Of a stretch of 13,404 bases of DNA, positions 12,265 to 13,404 are shown in pieces (positions within the stretch are counted from its first letter, which is position 1; the number at the start of each line of letters is the position of its first letter). The DNA comes from JBQTHI01 sp052390035 (GTDB lineage: Bacteria > Actinomycetota > Acidimicrobiia > Spongiisociales > ZC4RG35): NCBI GenBank assembly GCA_052390035.1, contig JBQTHI010000017.1, positions 1 through 13,404 of the forward strand, given 5' to 3'. A program made the position numbers and the translations under genes. Below the pieces are notes generated by a model, which was given only the letters and a program-made list of their open reading frames with translations, had not been told where the DNA came from and searched no databases.

Positions 12265-13404
12265 CTACGGCGGTTCGGGTATCACCAAGTAGGTGTGACC
12301 GAGGGGGCTACGCCAGTGGTATACCCCGGGTTGGGGTTGGTGGAGTTTCCATCCGCCTTCGTCTTTGACCCGATGATCGTGCCGGCACAGGGGAGCCAGG
12401 TTGGGATCATCGGTTCTTCCGCCTTGATGCCACGGCTGGTTGTGGTCGAGGTCGGATCGGCTGGCGGGCCTCCGACAGCCGGGAAAGACGCAGGCAGGGG
12501 TGAAAGCGGCGATCCGTCTCCGCTGACCGGGGCTGGGCCGTCTGCTCGTGCTCCCGGTCCACACCGGCCGGTCACCCTTGGTGACGGTGACCTGCCAGTC
12601 TGATTCCCGGTTCTCTGCGACTCGGCGGCAAATGTCGGAGATGACCGGTCCCCAACCGGGGATCTCCCCCGGATGCTCGTTCAGCCGGGCCAGGGTGGTC
12701 AGATCGACCCGTATGTCGACCATCCCCCGGTTCTCGCCGGAATCTCCGTTGACGGGGTTTCCTTCCAGCAGGTCCAAGAACAGGTCGGCGCGCCGCTGAT
12801 CCAGGGTCCGGTCTTCGTCTCCGATGCGGGTTTGGCGGGCGAGCCGGTCGATCCGGTCGAAGGCGGAGTTGGCGAGGTCGGCGGGTAGTGACAATCCGAA
12901 CAGGTTGGCGGTCCCGTCGCTGTTGGCGGACAACTCAAGCTTCCTCCACTCCAACCCTGCTCGGTACCGAACCGAGGCCAGGGCGGGGTCCAAGCTGATG
13001 AGCAGCTTTCTGATCCGGGCGGCGATCTGGCCGGTGGTCCGACTCGACGCCCATTCCAAGATCTGCTCGACAACCCGGGTCGCCTGGTCTTCGGGGGCCG
13101 CCTCCAACTGGTCGACGATGACCCGGGCCCGGGGAAGATCGATCCGCCCCCGCCAGAGCGCCTCCCACACCATGGGGAACCGGTCGACCACCAGGCCGGC
13201 CAGCCGCAGCTGGGATTCGGCGGCCCGTCTGGTCCAGCAGAGGGCGGCTCTGATCTCATCGGCAATGAACCCCTCCGCCTCGGCGGTGCCGAACGGCCGT
13301 TCATCAGCCGCCGCCATGGCGGTCATGTCGGCCAGCTGCTCGGCTTGGAGATGGGAGATCAGCCGGGAACGGGCCCGCAGCAACAACACCAACCCAAAAC
13401 CGTC
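12265..13404 (-). CDS. DUF222 domain protein with C-terminal HNH endonuclease motif, 5' end missing
   Basis: About 379 residues are visible. The frame is open to the window edge (DGFG precedes the first possible TTG at 13392), so the N-terminus probably lies outside. The long helical DUF222 region covers roughly the first 290 residues, with EIRAALCWTRRAAESQLRLA and WEALWRGRIDLPRARVIVD. After QRRRIAAF comes an HNH-type zinc nuclease motif: C301 and C306 (CVFPGC), D316-H317-N318, N331, and C336, H338 and H340 (numbered from 13392). The pattern is the usual one for DUF222-HNH proteins, which occur in many copies in actinobacterial genomes. Some are linked to small mobile elements or described as 13E12 repeat proteins. 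The cellular role is not established. It converges on acpS across a 36-base gap and is unrelated to the operon. The motif looks intact. Confidence 0.9.
   Translation of the reverse strand, partial: DGFGLVLLLRARSRLISHLQAEQLADMTAMAAADERPFGTAEAEGFIADEIRAALCWTRRAAESQLRLAGLVVDRFPMVWEALWRGRIDLPRARVIVDQLEAAPEDQATRVVEQILEWASSRTTGQIAARIRKLLISLDPALASVRYRAGLEWRKLELSANSDGTANLFGLSLPADLANSAFDRIDRLARQTRIGDEDRTLDQRRADLFLDLLEGNPVNGDSGENRGMVDIRVDLTTLARLNEHPGEIPGWGPVISDICRRVAENRESDWQVTVTKGDRPVWTGSTSRRPSPGQRRRIAAFTPACVFPGCRRPASRSDLDHNQPWHQGGRTDDPNLAPLCRHDHRVKDEGGWKLHQPQPGVYHWRSPLGHTYLVIPEPP

Overview
The window is a GC-rich bacterial chromosome segment carrying the downstream part of the spc/alpha ribosomal-protein cluster, followed by housekeeping genes. 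Several traits point to an actinobacterium (Actinomycetota): a short adenylate kinase without the LID insertion, a type I pantothenate kinase close to actinobacterial CoaA, many GTG and TTG starts, a DUF222/HNH protein (a family very common in Actinomycetota), and the gene order. The class cannot be fixed by eye. A deep-branching or uncultured line is possible, because ribosomal protein S4 keeps a zinc-type N-terminus.

Left block (1-5093): the 3' part of secY, then adk, map, infA, rpmJ, rpsM, rpsK, rpsD, rpoA and rplQ, all on the + strand. Spacing is tight and several stop/start codons overlap (map/infA, infA/rpmJ, rpoA/rplQ). This is a standard translation, transcription and secretion operon. 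Middle block (5160-7355): coaA, a YIP1-like membrane protein and truA, the last two overlapping by one base. Next block (7447-8297): rplM-rpsI, with a candidate promoter and a short 5' hairpin upstream.

Amino-sugar block (8300-11785): glmM and glmS, which carry out two steps of UDP-GlcNAc synthesis for the cell wall. The 294-base gap between them holds the most notable element of the window. It is an apparently complete glmS self-cleaving ribozyme (about 9745-9887), with the GCGCC cleavage-site motif, the GACGAGG strand, the ATCGA and TTCGGCGGATG core, and the P1, P2, P3, P4 and P4.1 helices. This implies that glmS mRNA is controlled by glucosamine-6-phosphate. Three 15-bp tandem repeats lie before the ribozyme and two strong hairpins lie after it.

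Right end (11857-13404): acpS, possibly leaderless and preceded by small palindromes, then on the - strand a DUF222/HNH endonuclease-like gene that runs off the right edge. There is no gene-free stretch above 300 bases. No tRNA, rRNA, CRISPR, insertion sequence or phage gene was seen.
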